The notes: generated from the sequence alone by a model not told the origin. Counted from the first letter of the stretch, positions 24,107 through 33,242 are shown. The stretch is 64,000 nucleotides of DNA from Bacillus sp. OV166 (GCF_900177675.1 NZ_FXWM01000001.1:1559001-1623000), one strand, 5' to 3'. Program-made: numbers and translations.

Positions 24107-24147
24107 CCAAAAAGAAAAAGGCAGGATCCGCGTGGAATCCTGCCCTC
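24107..24147 (-). terminator. Strong minus-strand terminator upstream of hit
   Basis: On the minus strand GGCAGGAT (with a bulged T), CC, a four-base loop and GGATCCTGCC form a 10-bp GC-rich stem followed by TTTTTCTTTTT. No protein gene precedes it on this strand, so it ends the candidate RNA at 24107-24530. Confidence 0.8.
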
Positions 24148-24530
24148 TCGAAGGGGAATTGCTTCAAAAGGTACGTTCAATAGGAGTGTTCTTTGATAAA
24201 CACCTCATTTTTCATAGAGTGTTTTTTATAAAGAGACATTATTGTTCAAGCTGACCATCCCCTATAGTGTTTTTATATGTTTTCCCAACTTATAAAAACA
24301 GGTAGCGATCTGCGGTAAACACCTCATTTAATGTTTATTTTTTTAAGATAAACAGTTACTTGGTGTTACTAGAACTCAAAATGGTTACTGTGCACATGGT
24401 ACAAAACAACCATCCCCTTATCTGAAACGAATTGGAAGCTCACTTATTTGAAATGTAAATTGTCTTTGACAGACACCTCATCTCAAGTTTTGATGAATCG
24501 CTTCATCGAAGTAAGTTATTTCCCCTTCGA
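24107..24530 (-). ncRNA. Candidate large structured RNA between hit and ecsA
   Basis: No protein gene fits this 0.42 kb block. On the minus strand it starts with TCGAAGGGGAA and its last part, just before a strong terminator, contains the exact complement TTCCCCTTCGA, giving an 11-bp closing stem over 383 bases. Inside are three copies of a 19-base box (on the minus strand ATGAGGTGTYTRYCRMAGA) at 24463-24481, 24309-24327 and 24190-24208, two exact GGGGATGGT motifs, and a hairpin GATGAA-GCGA-TTCATC with a GNRA loop at 24492-24507. CATAAT at 24538-24533 could be the -10 box. I cannot match it to a known RNA class; alternatives are an array of regulator sites for the divergent genes. Confidence 0.5.
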
Positions 24531-24652
24531 ATATTATGATGTCCGATGTGAAAAGAAATATACAAAAAAAAGATAAAAATTTGAATTTCTATTTTTATCA
24601 AGGACAATTTGTTAAAATAATAAAATAATCGTGCTTAGGAAGGACGTTGCAA

Positions 24653-25393
24653 ATGTCTTTATTAATGATTGAAAATCTTGTCGGGGGATATACACGAAAC
24701 CCTGTCTTAAAAGATGTTTCCTTTGAAGTAAAGGAAAAAGAAATTGTCGGCCTTATTGGATTAAATGGGGCGGGCAAAAGTACAACCATAAAACACATTA
24801 TTGGATTAATGGAACCACACCGTGGTGCAGTAAAAATAAATGGACAAACCTTTACAGAAAATAAAGAAGCTTATCGTAAAATGTTTACGTTTGTTCCAGA
24901 AACCCCGGTTTTATATGAAGAATTGACCCTTGAGGAGCATTTGAAACTTACGGCAATGGCGTACGGTCTTGACGAGGCTACTTATAAAGAGCGTATTACA
25001 TCATTGCTGACAGAATTTCGTATGGAAAAGCGTTTAAAGTGGTTTCCTGCCCATTTTTCTAAAGGCATGAAACAAAAGGTAATGATTATGTGTGCATTTT
25101 TAATTCAGCCGTCTCTATATATTGTTGATGAACCTTTTGTTGGTCTTGATCCACTGGGTATTCAATCCCTACTTGATTTAATGAAAAAAGTGAAAGATAA
25201 CGGTGCAGGTATTTTAATGTCCACTCATATTTTGGCCACTGCGGAAAAGTATTGTAATCGATTTGTGATTTTGCATGAAGGAAAAATACGTGCAAAAGGG
25301 ACGCTTGAGGAGTTGAGGGAGCAATTTTCCATGCCAGCTGCTTCTTTAGATGATTTGTATATTCAATTAACAAAGGAAGAAAATTATGTTTGA
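24653..25393 (+). CDS. ecsA: EcsA, ABC transporter ATP-binding protein
   Basis: A 246-residue ATPase with Walker A GLNGAGKST (37-45), signature HFSKGMKQKVMI, Walker B LYIVDEPFVGLDP and switch His in MSTHILATAE. The EcsAB transporter affects protein secretion, competence and biofilm formation in B. subtilis and is linked to the membrane protease RasP and peptide export. ATG 24653 with AGGAAGGA upstream is preferred over TTG 24647. It overlaps ecsB by 8 bases. Confidence 0.92.
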   Translation: MSLLMIENLVGGYTRNPVLKDVSFEVKEKEIVGLIGLNGAGKSTTIKHIIGLMEPHRGAVKINGQTFTENKEAYRKMFTFVPETPVLYEELTLEEHLKLTAMAYGLDEATYKERITSLLTEFRMEKRLKWFPAHFSKGMKQKVMIMCAFLIQPSLYIVDEPFVGLDPLGIQSLLDLMKKVKDNGAGILMSTHILATAEKYCNRFVILHEGKIRAKGTLEELREQFSMPAASLDDLYIQLTKEENYV

Positions 25394-26597
25394 TGAAAAA
25401 AAGCTTTGGAAAGACCGAGCTAGCGGTCGTATTAAAGATTTAGGCAGGTATTTACGCTATATTTTCAATGGGCATCTGGTCGTTGTTTTATTGTTTTTAA
25501 TTGGAACGGCCTCATTTTATTATCAAAAGTGGATTGAAACTCTTACAGATGGTTTTCCTGCAGAAATAATTATCGCTGTATTGATAGGTATCTTGTTAAC
25601 CTATAGTCCAGTTTACAATTTCCTGCTTGAAGCCGATCAGGTGTTTATACTCCCGCTTGAGGAAAAATTAAAAGGGTATTTTCTTCGTTCAGGAGGAACG
25701 AGTCTTGTTTTTCAAGGGTATCTTCTCCTTATGTTGTTGGCAGTATTGATGCCAATGTATGCCCAAATAAGTAGTAATGGCTTCCGTTCATTTATCCCCT
25801 TTCTAGTTATACTTTTGGCCTTAAAGGCTTGGAATTTAGCGACTAGCTGGAGAATCGACTTTTTCGTACAATCTTCTATCCATAGATGGGATATCTTTGT
25901 TCGCTATTTAATAAATGCAACTTTTACATATTTGTTATTTAAACATGCGAGTATTTTTATCCTATTGCTAATTGTTGTAGTTTGTATTTTTTATTACTTT
26001 TACTTTTATGTTCAAACTAAGAAAATGGGCCTTAAATGGGATTTATTAATTAATCAAGAAGAGAAAAGGATGGCGTCCTTTTACCGGCTGGCGAATATGT
26101 TTACAGACGTGCCAAAATTAAGGGATACGGTAAAAAGAAGAAAATGGTTAGATATATTCATTAACCGAATTGCCTTTTCCCGCGATAAGACCTATCATTA
26201 TTTGTTTTCGAGAGCCTTTTTACGGTCATCTGATTATCTAGGACTCTTTACGCGCTTAACAGTAATTGGTGCACTTGCGATTTATTTTATTTCTTTTGGG
26301 TTAGGTCAAATTTTACTTGGAATTTTATTCTTATATTTAACGGGTTTTCAGCTTCTTCCACTTTGGAATCATCATCAAAATAAACTATGGGTAGACTTAT
26401 ATCCTGTGGAACAAAAATATAAAACAGGAGCATTTTACTCTTTATTAATGACCATTTTAGTGATCCAAGCAGTCATCTTTTCATTATTTATATTGTTTAA
26501 AGGTGATTTGTTCATATCGTTGCTATCTTTAGGTGCTGGACTTGTTTTTAGCTATGTTTTTGTTTATTTTTACGCTAGTAAACGATTGAAATCATAA
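25386..26597 (+). CDS. ecsB: EcsB, ABC transporter membrane subunit
   Basis: A 403-residue membrane protein (B. subtilis EcsB 408) with about eight to ten helices in two groups separated by a cytoplasmic region rich in Arg/Lys (KRRKWLDIFINR). It forms the channel of the Ecs transporter with EcsA. The ATG lies inside the last codons of ecsA, so translation is coupled. A terminator follows, separating ecsC partly from ecsAB. Confidence 0.9.
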   Translation: MFDEKKLWKDRASGRIKDLGRYLRYIFNGHLVVVLLFLIGTASFYYQKWIETLTDGFPAEIIIAVLIGILLTYSPVYNFLLEADQVFILPLEEKLKGYFLRSGGTSLVFQGYLLLMLLAVLMPMYAQISSNGFRSFIPFLVILLALKAWNLATSWRIDFFVQSSIHRWDIFVRYLINATFTYLLFKHASIFILLLIVVVCIFYYFYFYVQTKKMGLKWDLLINQEEKRMASFYRLANMFTDVPKLRDTVKRRKWLDIFINRIAFSRDKTYHYLFSRAFLRSSDYLGLFTRLTVIGALAIYFISFGLGQILLGILFLYLTGFQLLPLWNHHQNKLWVDLYPVEQKYKTGAFYSLLMTILVIQAVIFSLFILFKGDLFISLLSLGAGLVFSYVFVYFYASKRLKS

Positions 26598-26601
26598 TCG
26601 G

Positions 26602-26635
26602 AAATCCCCTTTTAAATCATAAAAGGGGATTTTTG
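26602..26635 (+). terminator. Terminator between ecsB and ecsC
   Basis: AAATCCCCTTTT and AAAAGGGGATTT pair around a short loop, followed by Ts. Confidence 0.8.
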
Positions 26636-26695
26636 TGAAACTATTGGGCGGAGAACTTCGAATGTATGCATATTATTATTGTGGAGGGGTTGCCA

Positions 26696-27421
26696 ATGAA
26701 CGAGTATGAATTAAAGGTTTTTGAGGAAGTCGAAGAGTGGAAACGAAAATTAACGAGACGTTCAGGGATGATGAACCGATTATCGAAAAAAGCTCAAGGG
26801 AAAATAAATGAATTAATTCCTGAAAAGGTTCATGAGGTAATGACAGAAAGTATCAAAGCAATGGTAAAAGCAACGTTATTCGGCTCGCAGGTGACAACCA
26901 GTAAAGATCAGGCACGTGGCTTAACGCTTGCAGAAAGAGATGAGTTAGCAGTTAAAAAAATTGCTTCTTTTCAAAAGACAGCGATGATTGAAGGTGCGGG
27001 GACTGGGGCTGGTGGTATTTTGCTTGGACTAGCTGACTTTCCGTTACTGCTTTCCATTAAGATGAAATTTCTATTTGAAGCAGCATCCATCTATGGGTTT
27101 AGTACAAAGGAATATGCAGAAAGACTTTTTATTCTTCATGTTTTTCAGCTTGCATTTTCAAGTGAGGACATCCGTAAGAGTACACTAGATGAAATTGAAA
27201 ACTGGGAGAATCGAAAGCGGGTTCTTGTGGAAATGGATTGGCGCAAGTTTCAGCAGGAGTATCGGGATTATATCGACTTAGCTAAAATGCTCCAACTAGT
27301 CCCGGGCATTGGAGCTTTTGTCGGTGCTTATGCCAATCACAATCTCCTTAAGCATTTAGGAGAAACAGCTATGAATGCCTATCGATTAAGACTACTGCAA
27401 AAATCCCCTGACTCAATTTGA
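26696..27421 (+). CDS. ecsC: EcsC family protein
   Basis: A 241-residue EcsC-domain protein (B. subtilis 236). It is helical, with a Gly/Ala-rich hydrophobic stretch in the middle (EGAGTGAGGILLGLADFPLL) and another near the end (LVPGIGAFVGAYANH). The biochemical role is unknown; despite the name it is not required for EcsAB transport. ATG 26696 follows GTGGAGGGG; an upstream in-frame ATG at 26666 lacks a site. The stop codon lies inside the following terminator stem. Confidence 0.88.
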   Translation: MNEYELKVFEEVEEWKRKLTRRSGMMNRLSKKAQGKINELIPEKVHEVMTESIKAMVKATLFGSQVTTSKDQARGLTLAERDELAVKKIASFQKTAMIEGAGTGAGGILLGLADFPLLLSIKMKFLFEAASIYGFSTKEYAERLFILHVFQLAFSSEDIRKSTLDEIENWENRKRVLVEMDWRKFQQEYRDYIDLAKMLQLVPGIGAFVGAYANHNLLKHLGETAMNAYRLRLLQKSPDSI

Positions 27422-27436
27422 GTGCAGGGGATTTTC
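27400..27436. terminator. Bidirectional terminator between ecsC and yhaA
   Basis: AAAATCCCCTG and CAGGGGATTTT are the stem arms, with ACTCAA/TTGAGT adding an inner stem. It includes the ecsC stop codon and serves the convergent gene as well. Confidence 0.82.
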
Positions 27437-27437
27437 C

Positions 27438-28616
27438 TTAATCATTACCATGAATACTTATTGCGGCCACACCCAATGTTTTCGCTGCAATTAACATTGC
27501 CTTTTCATCAATATCAAATTTGGGGTGATGATGAGGGTATCCAGTTTCGCTGCCTACCGGCTTTGCTCCAGTGAAGAAGAATGTACCTGGCACGTTTTGC
27601 AAATAATAGGCGAAATCTTCACCGCCCATTTGCGGCTCGCTTTCTTCGATAGTGGTTACTTCTGCGACCTTCTGTGCACAGGAAGTCAAATAAGCGGTTT
27701 CTTTCTCATGATTGACCACCGCAGGGTAGCCCCGATCAAACCTAAATTCATACGAACTGCCTGACATAGAGCATGTACCAGCAATAATTCTTTCCATTTC
27801 ATCCTCGATAAATTGACGGACGCTATCATTAAAGGTCCGCACAGTGCCAATGAGATGCGCTTTGTCAGCTATTACGTTGAAGGCATTCTGTGCCGTGAAA
27901 GAGCCAATGGTGACAACAGCGGAATCAATCGGATTAATCCTGCGACTGACAATTTGCTGTAGATTTAAAACAAGCTGAGAAGCAATTACGATGGCATCTA
28001 CCGTTTTATGTGGCTGGGCACCATGACCGCCTTTACCCTGGATGTCAATTTCAAAGCGGTCAGCCGCCGCCATGATTGGTCCGGTTCGATATTGGATGGT
28101 TCCCGTCGGTTCACTTGCCCATAAATGAGTACCAAAAATCACATCAACACCATCTAAACATCCATCTTCAATCATTGAAATCGCACCACCAGGAGCATAC
28201 TCCTCAGCGTGTTGATGGATAAAAACATATGTGCCTTCCAATTCCTCTTTTAAATCGTTGATTGTTTTTGCAAGGACGAGGAGAGTAGCTGTATGACCAT
28301 CATGTCCACAAGCATGCATCACTCCTGGAACTAAGGATCTGTATGGAACGTCCTTTTCATCCTGAATGGGTAATGCATCAAAATCAGCGCGTAATGCAAC
28401 CGTTTTACCAGGCTTCTTTCCATAAACCTTAGCAACTACACCATTACCACCCACGTTAACTCTTACTTCAATTTGGAGCTTCTCATAAAAGGATTGAATG
28501 AATTTTGCTGTATTATATTCCTTAAAAGATAACTCTGGATGCTGGTGCATATAACGGCGTAAGGCAACCATTTCTTCATATGACCCTTCTAAGGCAGCAA
28601 ACAGCTTGTTTAACAA
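27438..28616 (-). CDS. yhaA: YhaA, M20-family amidohydrolase
   Basis: A 392-residue M20D peptidase-family amidohydrolase. Metal ligands typical of the family are seen: MHACGHDGHT (Cys/His pair), HQHAEEYAPGGA, GTHLWASEP and the C-terminal MGGEDFAYYL. Relatives remove acyl groups from amino acids or hydrolyse indole-acetyl or hippurate-type amides; the substrate here is unknown. It starts at TTG, with TAGGGGGA 8 bases before it. Monocistronic, convergent with ecsC as in B. subtilis. Confidence 0.87.
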   Translation of the reverse strand: MLNKLFAALEGSYEEMVALRRYMHQHPELSFKEYNTAKFIQSFYEKLQIEVRVNVGGNGVVAKVYGKKPGKTVALRADFDALPIQDEKDVPYRSLVPGVMHACGHDGHTATLLVLAKTINDLKEELEGTYVFIHQHAEEYAPGGAISMIEDGCLDGVDVIFGTHLWASEPTGTIQYRTGPIMAAADRFEIDIQGKGGHGAQPHKTVDAIVIASQLVLNLQQIVSRRINPIDSAVVTIGSFTAQNAFNVIADKAHLIGTVRTFNDSVRQFIEDEMERIIAGTCSMSGSSYEFRFDRGYPAVVNHEKETAYLTSCAQKVAEVTTIEESEPQMGGEDFAYYLQNVPGTFFFTGAKPVGSETGYPHHHPKFDIDEKAMLIAAKTLGVAAISIHGND

Positions 28617-28762
28617 ATCGATTCCCCCTAACTTTTCAGAAATAAAGAATGTATTTTCAAACTATTTTATCACTTTTATCCTATAAAGTAGATTTTTATA
28701 TTCCTATTCATTATACTTTTATTAGAATTTCTACTAGATAGATGCAGGAAAGGGTTTGGGGA

Positions 28763-29321
28763 ATGGGGAAAAATCAAAACAAGTGGAATCCTTCTTTTAT
28801 TTTTATGTTTATTGCTGTAACATGTACCTGAGACAATCATTCCATTTTTTATTCAACTAACAGAAATGGGAGATAAAAAAGGGATTGGGGTTGTGGCCTT
28901 GCTAGCGTTAGCCTGGTTACTACTAAAAAAAAGGAACTATGTTGGTGCTGCCGTTCTGGCTTTATCAATAGCATTAGGTAATGAAATTAGTAAGCTTTTA
29001 AAAGATCTTTTTGAGCGACCTAGGCCAGACCTTGAACATCTTGTCAATGTGAAAAGCTACAGTTTTCCGAGCGGTCATGCCATGGTAGGGATGATTGTTT
29101 ATTTTATGATTGCGTATCTTTTAATTGAGGGAACAAAATCAAAGGCAGGAAAAATAACCATTGCTGCAATTACAACCATCTTACTATTATTAATAGGTGC
29201 TAGCCGAATTATTTTACATGTTCACTATCCTTCCGATGTCCTTGGAGGCTATGCCTTAGGTTATCTTTGGGTAGTGATTTGGATTCAAATATATACCTAT
29301 TTAAAAAAACGTATAAAATAA
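28763..29321 (+). pseudogene. PAP2-family phosphatase, N-terminal region damaged
   Basis: From ATG 28866 a 151-residue frame carries the PAP2 phosphatase signature: KDLFERPRPDL (KxxxxxxRP), SFPSGHAM (PSGH) and SRIILHVHYPSDVLGG (SRxxxxxHxxxD), so the active site is complete. Normal members are about 200 residues or more with one or two extra N-terminal helices. Upstream at 28763 another frame encodes MGKNQNKWNPSFIFMFIAVT, which looks like such an N-terminus, then a stop. Between them about 30-40 residues are missing and the frame shifts. So the gene seems broken by a small deletion, or a shortened enzyme starts at 28866, where no good ribosome site is seen. Confidence 0.55.
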
Positions 29322-29357
29322 GTAAAGAGGCTGATCACTGGATCAGCCTCTTTACTT
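29321..29357. terminator. Bidirectional terminator between the PAP2 gene and yhfA
   Basis: AGTAAAGAGGCTGATC and GATCAGCCTCTTTACT form a 16-bp perfect stem with a four-base loop. Confidence 0.88.
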
Positions 29358-29360
29358 GGA

Positions 29361-30758
29361 TTAAATGAGAAACATTGCTGCAATCGTTGTCACGACGAGA
29401 CCGATCACAACTGGTAGGAGGTTTCTTCTGGCTAGTTCAAATGGATCAACATTACAGATAGCGGCAGCCGGGATTAACGCCCATGGTACAAGTGTTCCGC
29501 CGCCTACCCATATAGCAGCGATTTGCCCGAGTGCAGTCAATGTGGCAGCACCTTTACCTATAGCCACAGCAAATAGGCTGGCAACGGATCCAGCAAGCGA
29601 TATGCCTGAAAAGCCTGAACCATCCAGACCAGTGATGGCACCTACAGTAGTTAGGGTAATCGCCCCAACTTCTTTGCTTAACGGAACGATATTCGCGAGA
29701 GCAACGCCTAAATCATTGACAATCCCTTGGGAAGCCTTCGGTAAAAAGTCACCAATGATTTTCCCAAATCCGGCGTCACCCAAATAGAAGAACGCGGCAA
29801 TTGGAATAACAGGACCAAAAACTTTAAAACCAAATTGGAATCCTTCTATTAAATATTGGGTTGTTTTTTCTAAGCCTTTATTTTTATGGCTCGTTAAAGT
29901 GATTAACAGAAGAATAAGAATGGAGGTACCACCAATTAATGCTGTGGCATCACCACCTGCTAAATCAAGGATTGACATGGCGGCAACATCTGCAGCAAAT
30001 AATAATGGTACTAATATAGCAAAGAAGCGTTTTTGAGCAAGTGATAAAAGCGCAGGATGGTCAGTGCTGCTCGAAGGCGAATCCGAGTTGACAGAAGTTG
30101 TAGTGGTTAGAACACCACGCTTCATATCCCTTCGTAAGAAGTAGAATGCCGTAACGGTTGTAACAAGACCCATAATAAATACTAATGGAATGCTGGCATT
30201 AATGACATCTTGAATTGGAATACCTGCTGCATCAGAGGTAAGCTTAGGGGCAGCCTGAATCACAAAGTCACCCGATAAAGCTATTCCATGACCAAACAAG
30301 TTCATTGCCATGGCAACACCAAGGGCAGGAAGTCCTGCTCGAATTGCAACTGGAAGAAGGACGGCACCTAAAAGTGCAACAGCAGGGGAAGGCCAGAAGA
30401 ACCAGGAAATAATCATCATTAGAATTCCTATTGTCCAATAGGCGAGAGTTGGGTTACGAATAAGTTTTCGAAAAGGTGAAATCATGACATCATTAATTCC
30501 GGTTACCGTTAATGTATTGCTCATCGCTACAATTATTGAAATAACAAGAATAGTAGATAATAATTCTGTAATGGCATAACTGAAACTGTTGAAAATACTA
30601 CTTATCGAATGACTTAACGAACCGGTTGCTGTGATAGCAATTAGGAAAATACCTACGATACAAACAATGGATGTGTCCCTTCTCATTACCATAAACCCAA
30701 TAATAAGAACAATAAAGGTCACATATATCCAATGAAGAGCAGTAAGCTCGACAATCAT
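29361..30758 (-). CDS. yhfA: YhfA-type putative transporter
   Basis: A 465-residue membrane protein with about 11-12 helices, matching YhfA of B. subtilis in size and place (463 residues, next to yhaA). It begins MIVELTALHWIYVTFIVLII and contains a helix-breaking SPAVALLGAVLLP segment and a glycine-rich final third (AIGKGAATLTALGQ), features of secondary carriers of the ion-transporter superfamily. The substrate is unknown. AAAGGAGG lies before the ATG, and a tight GGGCTATAGCCC palindrome lies just upstream of that site. Confidence 0.72.
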   Translation of the reverse strand: MIVELTALHWIYVTFIVLIIGFMVMRRDTSIVCIVGIFLIAITATGSLSHSISSIFNSFSYAITELLSTILVISIIVAMSNTLTVTGINDVMISPFRKLIRNPTLAYWTIGILMMIISWFFWPSPAVALLGAVLLPVAIRAGLPALGVAMAMNLFGHGIALSGDFVIQAAPKLTSDAAGIPIQDVINASIPLVFIMGLVTTVTAFYFLRRDMKRGVLTTTTSVNSDSPSSSTDHPALLSLAQKRFFAILVPLLFAADVAAMSILDLAGGDATALIGGTSILILLLITLTSHKNKGLEKTTQYLIEGFQFGFKVFGPVIPIAAFFYLGDAGFGKIIGDFLPKASQGIVNDLGVALANIVPLSKEVGAITLTTVGAITGLDGSGFSGISLAGSVASLFAVAIGKGAATLTALGQIAAIWVGGGTLVPWALIPAAAICNVDPFELARRNLLPVVIGLVVTTIAAMFLI

Positions 30759-31060
30759 ACAATTTCCTCCTTTCTTTCACCCAGGGGGGCTATAGCCCTG
30801 TTGGATGTAATACAGAATATGAAAATTGCATCAAGTGGTGAGAGCTGAAAGTGAAAAAAATATTGGGAAGTAAGCCTGCAGATTTAACGAATTTTAAACC
30901 ATAAAAACGACTTTTTTTTGACAGTTAATAGCGTTATCTATACACAAATAGGATTAATAGATATAGTAAATACAGTTTAGAAAGAATCAGTAAGTTTTAA
31001 ATTCATGCTATATATATTAAAATGGACAACAGACATGTTTTTGAAAGGTGGACTACCCTA
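30759..31060. other. Divergent yhfA-hemE intergenic region
   Basis: About 300 bases with the yhfA ribosome site, the palindrome GGGCTATAGCCC (30787-30798), and on the plus strand TTGACA (30918-30923) followed after 15 bases by TATACA (30939-30944), a possible but short-spaced hemE promoter. Nothing else stands out. Confidence 0.45.
30918..30944 (+). promoter_or_regulatory. Possible hemE promoter
   Basis: A perfect TTGACA -35 element is followed by TATACA with 15 bases between, two short of the ideal 17. The leader to hemE would be about 110 bases. Confidence 0.35.
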
Positions 31061-32107
31061 ATGACAAGACCGATTAATGAAACATTTTTAAAAGCAGCCA
31101 GAGGTGAGAAAACTGACCATGTACCTGTATGGTATATGCGCCAAGCTGGTCGTTCACAACCAGAGTACAGAGAGATTAAAGAAAAGTATTCCTTATTTGA
31201 AATCACTCACCAGCCTGAGCTTTGTGCGTATGTAACGCGCTTGCCTGTTGAACAATATAACGTCGATGCGGCCATTTTATATAAAGATATAATGACACCC
31301 CTGCCAGCGATTGGTATGGAGGTAGAAATAAAAGGTGGGATTGGACCAGTTATTGACAATCCGATCCGTTCTTTAGCAGATGTTGAAAAACTAGGCGAAA
31401 TTAATCCAGAAGAAGATGTTCCTTATGTATTGGACACAATTAAATTATTAACCCAAGAGCAATTATCCGTGCCATTAATCGGTTTTTCTGGTGCACCATT
31501 TACTTTGGCAAGTTATATGATCGAAGGCGGCCCTTCTAAAAACTATAATAAGACCAAAGCGTTTATGTACACCGAGCCAAAGGCATGGTTTGCACTTATG
31601 GAAAAACTTGCGGACATGATCATTACATATGTAAAGTCCCAAATTAAAGCTGGTGCAAGGGCCATCCAGATTTTTGATTCATGGGTGGGAGCACTCAATG
31701 TAGAGGATTATCGTTATTTCATTAAGCCTGTCATGAATCGTATCTTTACTTCATTAAAAGAGGAAAATGTTCCGTTAATTATGTTCGGCGTTGGTGCTAG
31801 CCATCTTGCATTAGAATGGAATGACCTGCCACTTGATGTTGTAGGTTTAGATTGGCGCTTGCCAATTCACGAGGCAAGGGAAATGGGCATTCATAAAACC
31901 GTTCAAGGCAATCTTGACCCGGCTATTTTGTTAGCTCCATGGGAAGTAATCGAAGAAAGAGCGAAAGCAATATTAGACCAAGGAATGGCACAAGATGGTT
32001 ACATCTTTAATTTGGGTCACGGTGTATTCCCTTCAGTTAACCCAGAAACGTTGAAAAAATTAACTTCATTTGTCCATGAGTATTCAGCATCAAAACTCAG
32101 TCGTTAA
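31061..32107 (+). CDS. hemE: HemE, uroporphyrinogen decarboxylase
   Basis: A 348-residue enzyme that removes four acetate carboxyl groups from uroporphyrinogen III to give coproporphyrinogen III. The signature [10 protein letters not shown] is at residues 22-31 and the second signature is [18 protein letters not shown]. The active-site Asp lies in KDIMTPL. ATG 31061 has GAAAGGTGG about 9 bases upstream; an earlier in-frame ATG would add 13 unrelated residues. It is the first gene of hemEHY, supplying the coproporphyrin-dependent haem route. Confidence 0.95.
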   Translation: MTRPINETFLKAARGEKTDHVPVWYMRQAGRSQPEYREIKEKYSLFEITHQPELCAYVTRLPVEQYNVDAAILYKDIMTPLPAIGMEVEIKGGIGPVIDNPIRSLADVEKLGEINPEEDVPYVLDTIKLLTQEQLSVPLIGFSGAPFTLASYMIEGGPSKNYNKTKAFMYTEPKAWFALMEKLADMIITYVKSQIKAGARAIQIFDSWVGALNVEDYRYFIKPVMNRIFTSLKEENVPLIMFGVGASHLALEWNDLPLDVVGLDWRLPIHEAREMGIHKTVQGNLDPAILLAPWEVIEERAKAILDQGMAQDGYIFNLGHGVFPSVNPETLKKLTSFVHEYSASKLSR

Positions 32108-32125
32108 GTTTCCATCTTAAGTCTT

Positions 32126-32150
32126 TAAATTGGTAAGCAGTCCAATTTTT
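32126..32150 (+). terminator. Terminator-like hairpin between hemE and hemH
   Basis: AAATTGG and CCAATTT pair around an 8-base loop and are followed by Ts. The stem is AU-rich. It could attenuate transcription inside the hem operon. Confidence 0.5.
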
Positions 32151-32279
32151 TGGCACAATAATATGGGCTGCTTGATATTGGGTCATTAAGAGCACTCCAG
32201 CTTTTATTGGCCCCCAACCTAATCAGTCGTCCAACATTGAATACGGAAAAGCGAAGAGACTTTAAAATGAGGTGCGGAC

Positions 32280-33212
32280 ATGACAAAAAAGAAAATGGGT
32301 CTGCTGGTAATGGCATATGGTACCCCATATAACTTAGATGATTTAGAGAGGTACTATACACATATTCGCCACGGCCGGAAGCCAACTCCAGAAATGATTG
32401 AAGAGCTTCGCAGTCGGTATGAAGCGATTGGCGGGATCTCCCCTTTGGCAAAGATCACACTCGAGCAAGCAGAAAAACTCGAAGAACATCTAAATAAAAT
32501 CCAACAAAATATAGAATTCAAAATGTATCTTGGTCTAAAACATATCCAGCCGTTTATTGAAGATGCTGTTCATCAAATGCATGCTGATGGGATCGAAGAG
32601 GCTGTAAGTATAGTTCTTGCTCCGCATTTTTCAACCTTTAGCATAAAATCCTATAATGGAAGAGCCCAAGAAGAAGCAGAAAAATTAGGCGGGCTAAAGA
32701 TAAGAACAATTGAAAGCTGGTATCAGGAACCACAGTTTATCGATTATTGGGCAGGAAAGATTAAAAAAATCTTTGACCAAATGCCTGAAGAAGAAAAGGC
32801 TGATGCAGTTCTCATCGTTTCAGCGCATAGTCTGCCAGAGAAAATTTTGCAGTTTGGGGATCCATATCCGAGTCAACTGAAAGAAACAGCTGACTTAATT
32901 GCTGAACAGGCTGGGGTAAAAAAATACGTTGTTGGGTGGCAAAGTGCTGGGCAAACTCCTGAGCCTTGGCTGGGTCCAGATGTTCAGGATTTAACAAGGG
33001 ATTTATATAAAGAGCATCATTATAAGGCATTTGTTTATGCACCTGTAGGGTTTGTATCTGAACACCTTGAAGTGCTTTATGATAATGATTATGAATGTAG
33101 AAAAGTGACGGAAGAATTAGGTGTAAGCTATTATCGACCGGAAATGCCGAATGCAAAGGAAGAATTTATTGATGCATTGTCGACAGTTGTTCTTAAAATG
33201 ACAGCTGAATAA
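32280..33212 (+). CDS. hemH: HemH (CpfC), coproporphyrin III ferrochelatase
   Basis: A 310-residue soluble ferrochelatase. The catalytic His 183 in SAHSLP (181-186) and Glu 264 in [10 protein letters not shown] match the B. subtilis enzyme position for position. In Gram-positive bacteria this enzyme inserts iron into coproporphyrin III, and ChdC then makes haem b. GAGGTGCGGAC precedes the ATG. The gap to hemE (172 bases) is larger than usual and holds a terminator-like hairpin. Confidence 0.95.
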   Translation: MTKKKMGLLVMAYGTPYNLDDLERYYTHIRHGRKPTPEMIEELRSRYEAIGGISPLAKITLEQAEKLEEHLNKIQQNIEFKMYLGLKHIQPFIEDAVHQMHADGIEEAVSIVLAPHFSTFSIKSYNGRAQEEAEKLGGLKIRTIESWYQEPQFIDYWAGKIKKIFDQMPEEEKADAVLIVSAHSLPEKILQFGDPYPSQLKETADLIAEQAGVKKYVVGWQSAGQTPEPWLGPDVQDLTRDLYKEHHYKAFVYAPVGFVSEHLEVLYDNDYECRKVTEELGVSYYRPEMPNAKEEFIDALSTVVLKMTAE

Positions 33213-33242
33213 GATTCAGATTAGTGGAAGAAGGTGAGTACC

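Noticed and set aside
23854..24183. 109-codon plus-strand frame over hit and its upstream region
   Set aside because: It runs antisense through hit and across the strong terminator hairpin; no ribosome site and no recognisable protein features.
24107..24530. tmRNA, RNase P RNA or a T-box leader of hit
   Set aside because: The ends lack the tRNA-like tmRNA features and the RNase P core sequences, and no T-box TGGNACCGCG motif is present.
24148..24530. MITE or insertion element bounded by the 11-bp inverted repeat
   Set aside because: No direct target duplication is visible next to the repeat ends, and a terminator directly abuts one end, which fits an RNA gene better. Not fully excluded.
29365..29787. 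140-codon open frame on the plus strand inside yhfA
   Set aside because: It is antisense to a well-supported membrane protein gene, has no ribosome site, and its composition mirrors the hydrophobic codons of yhfA.
32125..32451. 108-codon minus-strand frame over the hemE-hemH gap
   Set aside because: Most of it is antisense to the start of hemH, and nothing in it resembles a protein family.
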